A DNA stretch of 64,000 nucleotides from Terana coerulea. Lineage: Eukaryota; Basidiomycota; Agaricomycetes; Polyporales; Phanerochaetaceae. The stretch's first letter is position 1. Each line of letters starts with the position of its first letter. The position numbers and the translations under genes are program-made. The stretch is taken from assembly GCA_024811115.1 (NCBI GenBank), contig JAKOGH010000721.1, positions 310,001 through 374,000 of the forward strand. The letters are read 5' to 3'. Shown here one piece after another: positions 23,567-33,352 of the stretch. The notes below the pieces were generated by a model. That model was not told where the DNA came from and did no database searches. It saw only the letters and a program-made list of their open reading frames with translations.

Positions 23567-25301
23567 TCAGTCTAACGAAGAGGCTTTCGCCTCTTTTGCA
23601 CGTCTAACCCATTCATCTACTTTGTCCTTGTCGATTTCCTGATCGTGCTCCGAGCGAAGGTGTCTCCGCAAATCGTAGGCACGAGTGAACACATACTCAC
23701 ATTGCTTATCGGTATGCAGCCGGCGATCGAGCGTGGGCATGAGTGAGTGCAGGTCGGGATGCGGACAGCGCAATGCACTTGAAGACGATAACTGTTGCCG
23801 CGCACGCACAGCGTAGGTCTTGCCGGTGATGTCGTCAATGGTCAACTGCTGCGGTGTGCGAACGGTACTCGCTACTTCGCCCTCTTCATCGCTGGCATCG
23901 GGTTCGTCCGTCGAGACAGGATCAGAGGAACCTGAATCGGCCTTGTGAAGCTTGGCAAGATGGCGTTGTAAGAGATGCTTGTATCCGAAAGCTCGCCCGC
24001 ATGTTGTATGCGGACATACGAAGTCCCGGCGACCGAGGTGATTGACATTGTGGTGATTCGTCAATGCTTTTTTCTGTGATAAAACCATGTATGTCGAGCA
24101 TTGAGAACCTTGCTAACACCAATGCACCTACCGACTTGAAATCTTTGCCGCACCCATCGACCTCGCAAAGCCAGTCACGGCCAACTTCCCCACCTCGGCG
24201 CCGCTTAAGAGGAGGCTCATCCGGGTCATCTTCTGCATCGGAATCCGCAATGATATTGTCTTCTACTGACGACTGCTCATGGAGTTTCATGTGTGCGCGG
24301 AAACCCTTCTGAGAGTTAAACGTTTTGCCATCACATGTCGTGTGCCGGGCACTTTGGTGGGTGAGCTGTACGGATGTGGTGCTGAAGAGCAGTCCATGTC
24401 TGATAAAAGCTAGGAGACGTGTTCTGGGTGGTCAGGCAAGCCGAATGCACGCATGTATACCGCTTCTCTATAGCGCAGCCCATCAGTCGCAGAAACACTA
24501 ACGCTATACGGGAACGGACCGTCGTGAGTCTTGGTATGTCCTCGGAGCTTCTGGTTGGTAAGGAATGACTTATCACAACCAGGTTGTTCGCACCGATACG
24601 GCTTCGTACCCGGCGGGGCATGTGCAGCGCATATATGTGTTCGCAGTTGGTGATGTTTTAGGAATGCTTCCTCACAGGAAGGCTCCGTACACTGGAATGG
24701 GGATGAGTGTTATGAGGCACAGAGAGGCAACTGATGGCGCACATACTTTGAATGGCTTCTCTCCCTTGTGTAATTCGGTGTGCGCCCGTAGATGCTGAGC
24801 GGTCCAAAAACGCTTGTCACAGCCAGATTCAGAACAGCTGAAAGGTCTGGCTGACACCGGCAAGTGAGAGCGAGCATGTGCCTGCAGATGCGTCTCCCGA
24901 AGATAGGCTTTCTTGCACACTTCACATGTAAATGGCCTCTGTAGCTACTGTTTAGTACACAGATACGACTTCACGTTATGTGCACGTACATCTCCCGTAT
25001 GAGACCTCTCGTGTTCTGCCAAACGCGATGGCTTAGCGTATGCTTTCGAGCAACCTTGGTAGGAGCACGTGTAACGTTTGTCCTTTCGCGCAGCTGTGCG
25101 TGTTGCAAGGCCATTCGAGGGACCTGCGCATGATAATTCGGTTTCATATTCTGATTCTGAGTGCTGGTCGCACCCCGACGATGATTCAAGGCGTAACGAA
25201 AGGGTTTCTGCGGCGGCGCGGGTTTGTCGCTTTCCCAGAACAACCGTAGTTGTGGAGGAAACGGCTTGAGATGATGTGGTTGTCCTCGCAGCGAGCGGCA
25301 T
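23567..25301 (-). CDS. PZF1: Transcription factor IIIA, nine C2H2 zinc fingers
   Basis: This nuclear factor binds the internal control region of 5S rRNA genes for RNA polymerase III. Exon 1 (25301 to about 24988) has a Ser/Arg-rich start and finger 1 (YTCSYQGCSKAYAKPSRL). Exons then carry finger 2 (FTCEVCKKAYLRETHLQAH), finger 3 (FSCSESGCDKRFWTAQHL), finger 4 (CTEPSCEEAFLKHHQL), finger 5 (YRCEQPGCDKSFLTNQKL), finger 6 (irregular, YTCVHSAC with TALQHHIRTAH), finger 7 (TCDGKTFNSQKGFRAH), finger 8 (WLCEVDGCGKDFKS) and finger 9 (FVCPHTTCGRAFGYKHL). An acidic linker sits between fingers 7 and 8. A further degenerate finger (CEYVFTRAYDLRRH) lies near the C-terminus. The count and the HTGD linker fit TFIIIA. 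RPC37, another Pol III gene, lies 15 kb away. Several short introns all join in frame. Confidence 0.82.
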
Positions 25302-25917
25302 GTTTAGAATGAGAGCTGTGAACGCGTGAACCCTGGTCCTGGTGGTTTGAGTAAAAGTTAGATTTTAGCACGACACGCGCCTCTATCCTGTTTGGGGCTG
25401 CCGACGCCCCAATTTGGTCGGTTCGGCGCTCCGAAACCTTCTCATCTCCGCCAGTTATGTACATGCTTGCTTGACTCCTTCCACCATGTAGCCAAACCCA
25501 CGAATCCTGACGCGGGAAATACTTGTAGGTGTGTCACTTAGTTGGAGATTCAACATGAATGATGTGCTACAATGCAAGAGATCGTGCAGTGAGCACCAGT
25601 GTTGTCCAATTTCTCAGCGGCTGACTTGAGGGTTGACTGTAGTGCACGCGTCGACGATGGTCGAATAAAGAGACAGCGTAATCCGCATCTTGAGAAAATG
25701 TCAGCCTTCAGCGTCAGACTTTCCTCTGACCGTGCGGCCGACCCTTTCAGTGAATCACAATCCAGTCATGTCAGCCCTCAGTCAGCCTTGTCCTATAACC
25801 CTGCCCGGACAACGAGGGGTTGCCTTTGCTTCATCTCTTCACCCCTTTGAACTGTCTATCACTACCAAAGCTGGGCTTTGGTAACATAGTCGCTGGCATT
25901 CGACCTCTCTACTAGGA
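25302..25917. other. Divergent upstream region of TFIIIA and the secreted lyase
   Basis: A 616-bp gap between two divergent starts. Nothing beyond promoter-like AT-richer DNA is seen. Short open frames at 25599-25884 have no recognisable content. Confidence 0.45.
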
Positions 25918-28258
25918 TGACTTGGAAACTACTCGCTGCGTGCCTACTTCTGGCACCAACGATTGGCGTTGCTCAAACTGGTGAGATCCCTATTATATGC
26001 GCTGGGCATATGCTTATATGCGTCGTGCCATCCAGATCCAAATGACTGGGTGAATGTTGACTATGTAATGAGTCAGGCTGGTGGCAAGGCCATCAGTGAT
26101 ACTGCCAGTGCGCGGAGCGCGATAGTGTCAAGGGCGGCGAGCACGGCGAAAAACGGCCCATGGAGTACGTCTCAATGTGTTTATGTCTTCGTGCAGAATC
26201 TCACTCTGTCTACTTGCTCTAGCTATCATCAACAAAGCAGTCAAGCCGCCGAGCGGGGACGTTCGTGATTACTTGAGCTGGGCTCCATAGTGAGAAAGAT
26301 CTTCTGTATAGCTCGCCGGATGCTGATTTATCGGCCAGTCACTGGCCTGATTGTAACTGGTGCTCTAGAGGATCGGCCCATTTTGCAACCCCTAACTCCG
26401 CGGATACGGGTGACGATGACAACGACGACAACTATCCTGATGACGCCCCGACTGGCTATCCTGGCCCTAGTATGAATTCGCCTCCATCTGGTGATGAGGA
26501 CGACAGAGTCGAGGATCTCCGGGCAGATATGGTCTCAGACAACTTCCGACGTGTCGACACTGACCTGCACTTCCCAAGAGAAGACTTTCTGCGCTCTCAT
26601 CGGCGGATGAAGCGGGTTCATCGTTCTTCTATGACATCCGCAAACGATGGTCAGTCTAACCGCCATGTCCGGGACGAACTTCCACCCCAGTGATCCCTGT
26701 CACCAGCCTCCCTACATCGGCACCCTCAGGCGTCGCCTCCGCGTTGCCTACGGGTATCCATACGACAACTACCACTACATCTTCGAACAAAGTCGTTGGC
26801 ACACAGGCCCCCGCTCAAGCACCCGCGAAGACCCAGAGTGCGAAAAATTCTTGCACCCCTTCACCAACCAAAAGTCTCGCACCGAGTGCTAGTATGTGCT
26901 TCATACCAAGCAAACTGTTGGCGCCGAATGCTAACTCAGATCAATAGCTTGGACGACATGCCCCTATGTCGTACGTGACGGAAAGGTCAATCCGGATACC
27001 GATACGCTCGTCGGACCTGACGCCGTTCAGCACATGTCCCAGTCGGTTCTCTACAATGCCCTCGCATATGCATTGCAGAAGAGCAGCAGCAACTCACAGA
27101 ACGTCGCCGTGTTCATTGACAGTTTCTTCTTGTCATCGACTACCGGTATGCATCCGAACCTCAATTATGGTCAACAAATCCGCGGGCCTGGCAAGGACCA
27201 CCAGGTTGGGTCATTCTCTGGCATACTGGATCTGCGAGGCCTCGTCAAAGTCGTGAATGCCGTGCAGCTTATGCGGAATACCAAGAGCCCTGACTGGACC
27301 TCAGCGAGGGAGCAGGCGTTCACGTCTTGGATGCAAACCTACACGTCCTGGCTCCAGAGTAGCGATATTGGCAAGATGACCGCGTCGAAAGCGAAGTGAG
27401 TCCCTTCAACCTTCTCCTCATAGAACAACATGTGCTGAAGTGAACGGCCAAGCAACCATCTCACTTTCTACGTCAACCAATTGGCTGCTACGAAATTCTT
27501 CTTAGGAGACAAGAAGGGTGCAGCCACCGCTGTGCAGAACTACTTCAAGAACCAGTTCCTTGACCAGGTAGCCCAATCTGGGGAGCAGCCTTTCGAAGCG
27601 GTGCGAACTCGCCCCTTCCACTATCGCTGCTTCAACCTTGAAGCCATGATTGTGAGTGACGTCGACGCGATTTGTGGAGGCTCTAATTGACCATCCTTCG
27701 TTACAGACAAACGCCAAACTTGGCGATCAACTCGGTCTCAATCTCTGGGCAATGAAGTCGAAGTATGGCGCGACGATTCAAACTGCCCTGGACTACACAA
27801 TCTCCGTGGGTGCGAAGGGCGAAGACTTGTCGGATGTCTTCCCGCATGTGGCCGCCGTCGCCGCGGCGTATGGCGACCCGAGTGGAAAGTACGCCGCCTA
27901 CCTGCAGAAGAATGCGGCCAACTACAAGACCCAGCCGTACTGGTTCTACGACCAGCGCAGCGCTTTACTCAACTCGCCGGCGAGTAAGGCTGGAAAGCGT
28001 GGCGACTCTGAAGACGACACCGTCCCCGTCCTCCGCCTATCTGCTTCGACTACGGATGAGCAGCCTCCCGCTCAGGCAACCGGCGAAGCCACCAACTACA
28101 CCGACCCGATCAGCAGTCAAAGTGCAGTGATACCATTTGAATGCCCTGAAGTCTTCAAGTATGCGCCGGCCGTGGAGCTTGAAGACGGTCTGTTTGTTAC
28201 CTGTGATCAGCTTCGTCCTTTCTTCGAGACGCAATCACCTGTAAACCCTGCTGTGTAG
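25918..28258 (+). CDS. Secreted alginate-lyase-fold polysaccharide lyase
   Basis: A probable extracellular polysaccharide lyase of the alginate lyase (PF05426) superfamily, acting on uronic-acid polymers by beta-elimination; the substrate cannot be read from sequence. Exon 1 (25918-25981) encodes a signal peptide, MTWKLLAACLLLAPTIGVAQ. Family signatures run in order: SARSAIVSRAAS, RDYLSWAPYHWPDCNWC (joined across a 51-nt intron ending GGCCAG near 26340), MHPNLNYGQQIRGPG, LDLRGLVKVVNAVQL, NNHLTFYVNQLAATKFF, RTRPFHYRCFNLEAM, and a last exon with LNLWAMKSKYGATI and QKNAANYKTQPYWF. The Asn-His of NNH and the His/Tyr of the RPFHYR block are likely catalytic by analogy. Between WPDCNWC and the helical core there is an Asp-rich and then Pro/Thr-rich linker of about 150 residues. 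Seven or so introns. Expected in a wood or litter decomposer. Confidence 0.75.
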
Positions 28259-28533
28259 GCTAAGGCTCTTGTCTGTCTAATGCATGGTTTCCTATGTATC
28301 TTGCAAAGCTGGTGCCTGCTTGAATTTTTGTGGATGAACGTAAGGCCATAAGCCGCAGGTATGTCTGTGGTGTTGCGCATGCGTGTGACCCCGCGCTCGG
28401 CACGGTAGGAGGAGGAAAGCACTGACGCCGGACTCTTGTCTTCTGCCCTCACTCCAACTCCGTTCTCTTGCTGTCTGCCTGTACCTCTCCGACCCTTCCG
28501 ATTGATACTCCCATCCTCTAAACTATCCACAAC
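28259..28533. other. Short intergenic region before RAB5
   Basis: 275 bp holding the lyase terminator and the RAB5 promoter. A long pyrimidine tract immediately precedes the RAB5 start. No TATA box is evident. Confidence 0.45.
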
Positions 28534-29570
28534 ATGGCCGATGCCTCTGGTTCCGCCGCCGACAAGTCTGTGCAAGTCAAACTCGTCCTTCTCGGTCAGT
28601 CTACTCGTCGCTCTGCCCATTGTTATCGTGCCCGCATGGCACTTCCCGGGCGGTCCCATCGCTTTGAACACTCGCTCACAATGTCTGTAAATGTGCAGGA
28701 GAGGCCGCTGTCGGAAAGTCTTCCGTAGTTCTGCGATTTGTACGTCTCATTATTGCGTGGCCATCCCAGAGCTCACTCTGCGCCGCAGGTCTCCAATGAA
28801 TTCCAGGCGAACAAGGAGCCCACCATCGGCGCGGCGTTCTTGACCCAGAAGTGCAGACTGGAGGATCGAGTTCTGCGTTATGAGATATGGGACACGGCTG
28901 GCCAGGAGCGTTTCCACTCGCTCGCGGTACGTTTCGCATTATTTCTCGGGTAGCGTTGATCCTGCTCACACAGCCTTGTGATTCAGCCCATGTACTACCG
29001 GAATGCGCAAGCAGCCGTCGTTGTCTACGATGTCACTAAAGCGTCCAGTCTCGAGAAGGCCAAGACATGGGTGAAGGAGCTGCAGCGTCAGGCGAATCCC
29101 AATATAGTCATCGCGCTCGCAGGCAACAAGGTCGATCTCGTTCAGCCATCACAGTCCTCCTCTTCCTCCACAGTCTCCTCAGAGCCAGAAGATGAGGCAG
29201 ACGATGCGACTGCTACGCCTGGCGAAGCTGCTGCCGGCGGCGAGTCAGAAAGTCTCAGACAGGTGCCGAGAGAAGAGGCCGAGGCGTATGCTCAGGAAGC
29301 GGGATTGTTGTTCTTCGAGACTTCGGCGAAGACGGGTGAGGGTATCGTCGAGATATTTACTGAAATTGGTGAGTTGCGTTGATACAGGAATTTGTCGCGA
29401 TTGTTAACAGTGCGTTTCCAGCCAAGAAAATACCAATCGAGCAGATCATGGCTTCATCCCGCGGAGGAGCCGGGCGTGGTGCTGCGGGGGCCCGTGACGG
29501 CAACAGCGGTGTAAGCAATGTCAACCTCCAGGAGAATGCGAACAAGCCGAAGGATGCGTGCAACTGCTGA
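28534..29570 (+). CDS. RAB5: Rab5-family GTPase (Vps21/Ypt5-like)
   Basis: A small GTPase of early endosomes controlling tethering and fusion. Exons are 28534-28594, 28699-28739, 28789-28926, 28987-29368 and 29422-29570; all join in frame. G motifs are intact: P-loop GEAAVGKSS, switch I with [28 protein letters not shown] (switch II), NKVDL and ETSAKTG. FLTQ and the SLAPMYYRNA pattern point to Rab5 rather than Rab7 or Rab11. The C-terminus ends CNC, a CxC geranylgeranylation signal. Between NKVDLV and the next strand lies a Ser-rich and acidic insertion of about 35 residues ([17 protein letters not shown]), absent from compact yeast and animal Rab5. Introns near the start are a common fungal pattern. 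Confidence 0.92.
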
Positions 29571-29804
29571 TAGCCTTGCTCGGGCACACATTTCTGCAGC
29601 CGCCACTTGCATATATTCTACACGAATGCATTTCTGGTGCATTACCTCCCTTTCATCTATGGCTATCCTCACTTTTCTTTCCCGCCGCTCTGTTCGTATT
29701 GGTACATGTACTCTGCTCCTCACTTATTATAAACTGCTACTGGACATATCACTCAGCTATGGATACCATCTTGGCCCACAACCATCCAGTTAGGAGATTG
29801 AGCC

Positions 29805-31794
29805 CTATCGCTGAGTTCCTGGCGGAAGTAGGTCTACATAAGGGGGCGGCCTGGTGACTTGTTCCTGATCATGCTCTGATTCGTGCTCATCGGGCACACG
29901 ATACGGAGGCGGCGCATGTTCGTGAGAGGCAGCAGATGATGCTGCAATATCGGGTGTTCCTGTGTCAGGCAGTGCAGGGCCAGTCGTCGAATGCAGTCGC
30001 GGAGAGTTGGGGAGATGATGTGCGCTCGGTGAGCGGAATGCAGAGTGGATGGATGGTGGCGGGTCGGAAGGGTCGTCCATGGGAGGGGGCGGGGGCGGCG
30101 CAGGCTCAGACGAAGTGTCCGGATGCTGTTCCAGTGCCAACTCGAGCGCGTTCAATGCAGAAGTTTGGTCGAGCATAGCAAGGCTGGTTACGTCGGGATC
30201 TCGCGTTGCCATCTCCATAGTGGGCGGTGGCGTCAAAGGCCGTTCTTGCTCCTGGTACCCGTCGAATTGTTCTGACGGCTGGAAGCCGAAAAGAACCCCC
30301 TCCTCGGCGAAGACGAGTTCCGAGGGTGGTGGTGTCTCGTCTGCAGAGTCATCGTCTTCGTGATGCATGTATATTTCTGCCTCCGACTCCTGGAATGTGG
30401 GCAACCGCGAGCCTGACGCCGCAGGTTCACTGAAGGGCGGTGGTGCGTCGCGCTCTTCAAATGGCGGCGGGGCTCCGCTGAAGCTCGGGCCTGGCTCACT
30501 ATACTGTGGGACATCGGCATCGTCCTCCCTCACTGTTCGTGTTGGCGGCCTGTCGTGCTTCTTGTGGTACGCCTCAGCCAAGGACTCCTCGACTTCTGGG
30601 AGTGGGGCACTGGGAGGCAAGATGACTACGGGGATGGCGATCGTGGACACCTGTTCAGTGTGTGCACGCATGTTCATGAAGGTGATGTGCACGGCGATGG
30701 AGAAGGAGACGTCATGCAGAACCGTCGACTGCGAAATGGTAGTGCACGATGTGCTTATTTCGTGCGAAATGGTACCTGTTCCCGGAAGCGGTTCGCCTTC
30801 GGGCCCGCCAGATAGTAGCGGTGAATCGTCCTGGCGAGGGTGCAGGACGAGTCGGACCTGCAGTGGACGCGTAGGGTGAAGTCGGCATGAGGTACCCGAC
30901 AAGGCCACAACCTCTCCGCCGCCTGGGGTCCCAATAAACTGGCGAAGGTCGAGTGCAAATGATGTTGACATGTCGTTCGACTTCTGTACTGGAGCAGAAG
31001 TAGACGGAGCGGGTTCAAGCTCTGGGCTCTGTGTACCAGGATCGTCTTCGTCCTTGCGGTGGGTTTGGACCATACGGACCAGCTCTGCTCGAACGTTTCG
31101 CAGCCTTATGCCTTCATCTAAGACGAGTTCACGCCTTGGTGGCGGGACCGTCAGATACAGCGGTATGGGTTCGCCGACCCTGAAAGTCGTTCTCGGGACC
31201 TGCACTTCGACACGTGTGGGTTGATCAATTGCCTGCGTCTCCGGCATCACCTGCAGCACATCCGGGTGTGACGCGTATCTGCGTGTGTGTGCAACGACAG
31301 TGCTCGAGAGGTTGGCCGCGGAAGCGTCCAGTGCTTCGAGTGTGGCGGTAAGCGTGTATTCCAGCGCCGAGTGAGAGGTGTGGACACATTGTGGCGAATG
31401 CGCAGGCAGTGGGATGGAGAATAGGTAGCTGGCCGCAGGGACAACCTCGTCTCTGCCTTGCGCTGAGAAGAGCACGACTTCGTGCGAACCGAGGACGACC
31501 TCTGTGGCTGAGGAGCGTTCCACCGAGCGCAAAGCAATAATTCTTTCGTAGAGACATCTTAGCATGTAAATCAGTACCTTAAGATGAGGGCACGTACACT
31601 CGTTTCCACCGTCCGCTGCTCACCCCTTTTAAAAGGACCTCACCTTCAAGTGCTGCGCGTTCGCCGTCTGCACCGAGGAATCCCTTCTGGAAGCTAACCC
31701 CGCTTGAGGGCGGTACAATCAGGATTTGTGGCTCGCCAACGGCGTCTCCTTCGGCCCCCTGCTGTGAGTACGTAGGTGGAGGCTCTGAGGACAT
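29805..31794 (-). CDS. Arrestin-related trafficking adaptor (ART) with PPxY motifs
   Basis: A cytosolic alpha-arrestin that recruits a Rsp5/Nedd4-type ubiquitin ligase to plasma-membrane cargo (family role). Exon 1 runs from 31794 to a GTACGTG donor near 31600 and starts MSSEPPPTYSQQG, which holds the first PPxY. The arrestin N-domain includes FQKGFLGADGERAALEGEV, RSVERSSATEVVLGSHEV and SYLFSIPLPAHSPQC; the C-domain starts RVEVQVPRTTFRVGEPIPL and contains GTSCRLHPTRPLQVRLVL and SIAVHITFMNMRAH. A long Pro/Glu-rich tail follows with further PPPY motifs (APPPYRVPDE and TRPPPYVDL) just before the stop. Length of about 650 residues is normal for the family. I cannot assign it to a particular yeast ART. 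Confidence 0.82.
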
Positions 31795-32111
31795 GCTGGT
31801 GGTAAGTGGAGAGAATGCTGAGATTTAGAAACGCCAGAGACATCGTTCGGTATCATCATGTAATGGTGCATCGCACTGTACCAGTGCAAGCGCCCAACTG
31901 TTTACTGCGACTTGGCCGTGCCCGTGATTTCATTCATCAGATATCTTTCACGCGAAGTTCGAGGAGGTGACGGACAGTGCACTGAATATCATGAATATGT
32001 ACACAATACAATGAAGTAGAAGAAATGTAGCCCTAAGACGAATGATAACGCCGGATATCCGTTCTAGACCGTGACCGTAGAAGGAGCAACCGCCGGGAAC
32101 AAATGTTCATA

Positions 32112-32171
32112 TTGGCTACACATTGACCTCGCAGGACCATCAAGAAGGTTCGCGAGGCTTCGAAAGAGCCG
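32112..32171. repeat. Degenerate tandem duplication, copy 1
   Basis: Carries TTGGCTACACATTGACC (32112-32128) and GGCTTCGAAAGAGCCG (32156-32171). Both words recur in copy 2 at an offset of 307-308 bp, with diverged sequence between. Confidence 0.7.
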
Positions 32172-32418
32172 TGATTGAGAGAAGATGGTACGACCTTGTA
32201 CACGAAATCGCAGCGAATGGGAAATCCTATTGAGACCGGAGTGATGCTCCAGGTGAGTACTACTATACACACGGGCAAAATGAAATAAGAACTAGATGGG
32301 CAGTCATCCGACTTGCACAGTAAATTGTACCCGCTTTGGACAGTTGTCACATCTCTTCGATGAGGCTTGGGAATCCAGACGAAGTAACATTGGCGGGAGC
32401 ATGAAGCGTTCCTCGATC

Positions 32419-32479
32419 TTGGCTACACATTGACCCCATGAAACCGTAGCTATCGGTAACTGGGGCTTCGAAAGAGCCG
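32419..32479. repeat. Degenerate tandem duplication, copy 2
   Basis: Carries the same words at 32419-32435 and 32464-32479. It lies just past the last coding exon of the DUF1764 gene. GGCTTCGAAAGAGCCG holds an imperfect inverted repeat around TTCGAA. Confidence 0.7.
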
Positions 32480-32549
32480 CTTGTCGAATTTTGACGTGCA
32501 AAGTGGACGCGTGTATGTATTGATGCAATGGGTATAGTACACGAATCTA

Positions 32550-33155
32550 TCAGAAACCTGGGAATTCGTGAGAAGACGAAATGATAAAATAAGGGTGCAA
32601 AACGTACAGCACTGACAATCGAACGGACACAGTGGAGTGTCTGAAGTAAACGTAAGACGATGCCTACGCTCGACAAAGGGCGTGATACGTACCTCCACCT
32701 TCGTCCGTTATGCCTAGCTCGTCTTCTTTGAAGATGGAGAATCCCTCCTCCGTCTTGCGCCCTACGGCGGACAGGATTATAAAGGGAAATATAGCGCTTT
32801 ACCGTCGTCATAAACATACTTGGCCCAGTTCCTCTCGAGTCCTTGAACCGTTCCTCGTCCTCCTTTTCTGTCTTTTTCTTCTTTTTCGCCTCAGACGGTC
32901 GTGCAGCCTTAGGAGGCTTTGAAGGAGCAGAGAGACGGATAGACGGGTCAAGGACAGTCTCAGAACTCTCCGTTTAGGAGGTTGTTCACCAACGCTCCTG
33001 TCCTCGGGCGCAGAGATTTCTTCTGATTCCCGCTTCCGCTTCTTCGCGGACTTTTTCTTTTTCGGTGGTGCCGCTGCCGTGGGCTCTACGACGGGTTTCG
33101 CAGTCGTGCGGTGGGATTTGGATGCAAAGATGTCGTCTATCTCTGAGGCAGGCAT
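32550..33155 (-). CDS. DUF1764-family protein
   Basis: A small conserved eukaryotic protein of unknown function, Lys-rich and probably nuclear. It starts MPASEIDDIFASKS at 33155, the family's N-terminal signature. The middle is Lys/Glu rich. An exon at 32761-32693 reads RKTEEGFSIFKEDELG, the second signature. The third, DTPLCPFDCQCC, lies before a GTACGT donor, and an 8-nt last exon (32557-32550) completes the Cys codon and adds Phe and stop, giving the canonical CPFDCQCCF end. Between about 32964 and 32762 the expected residues (ETVLDPSIRLS, FKDSRGTGPR) are in a different frame from the flanks. One C missing at 32964 and one G extra in the run at 32760-32762 would explain this and cancel out. 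As it stands the whole frame is open but that stretch is replaced by Leu/Arg-rich sequence. Confidence 0.8.
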
Positions 33156-33352
33156 GAGAAGGAGATGGAGGAAGGAGGAAAGATGGAGTTGTTTGGCGAG
33201 GAAAATGAGGGAAAATGAGAGGTCACAGGGCAGTCACAGGGCGCCTGCTGGCGGCTAAGCGGCGGGGCAGATGCGTGCGGCCTGAGGAGAACACACCCCT
33301 CATCGGACCTCGGCCAAGGCAGAGTCTCGCTGGAAACCCCGCCACAAATTCG
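33156..33352. promoter_or_regulatory. Compact divergent promoter, DUF1764 and SWI1
   Basis: About 197 bp between two divergent start codons, so the two genes almost certainly share regulatory DNA. It contains a direct repeat, GTCACAGGGC followed by AGTCACAGGGCGC, at about 33221-33242. No TATA box. Confidence 0.5.

Larger units (their letters stand above)
31795..32549. other. Intergenic region with a degenerate 308-bp duplication
   Basis: About 755 bp between the arrestin start and the DUF1764 stop. It contains two diverged copies of one sequence, about 307-308 bp apart. Small minus-strand frames run through both copies but contain no recognisable protein. Confidence 0.5.

Noticed and set aside
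7922..25301. RPC37 and TFIIIA as a Pol III gene cluster
   Set aside because: Six unrelated genes lie between them, and no shared promoter is seen.
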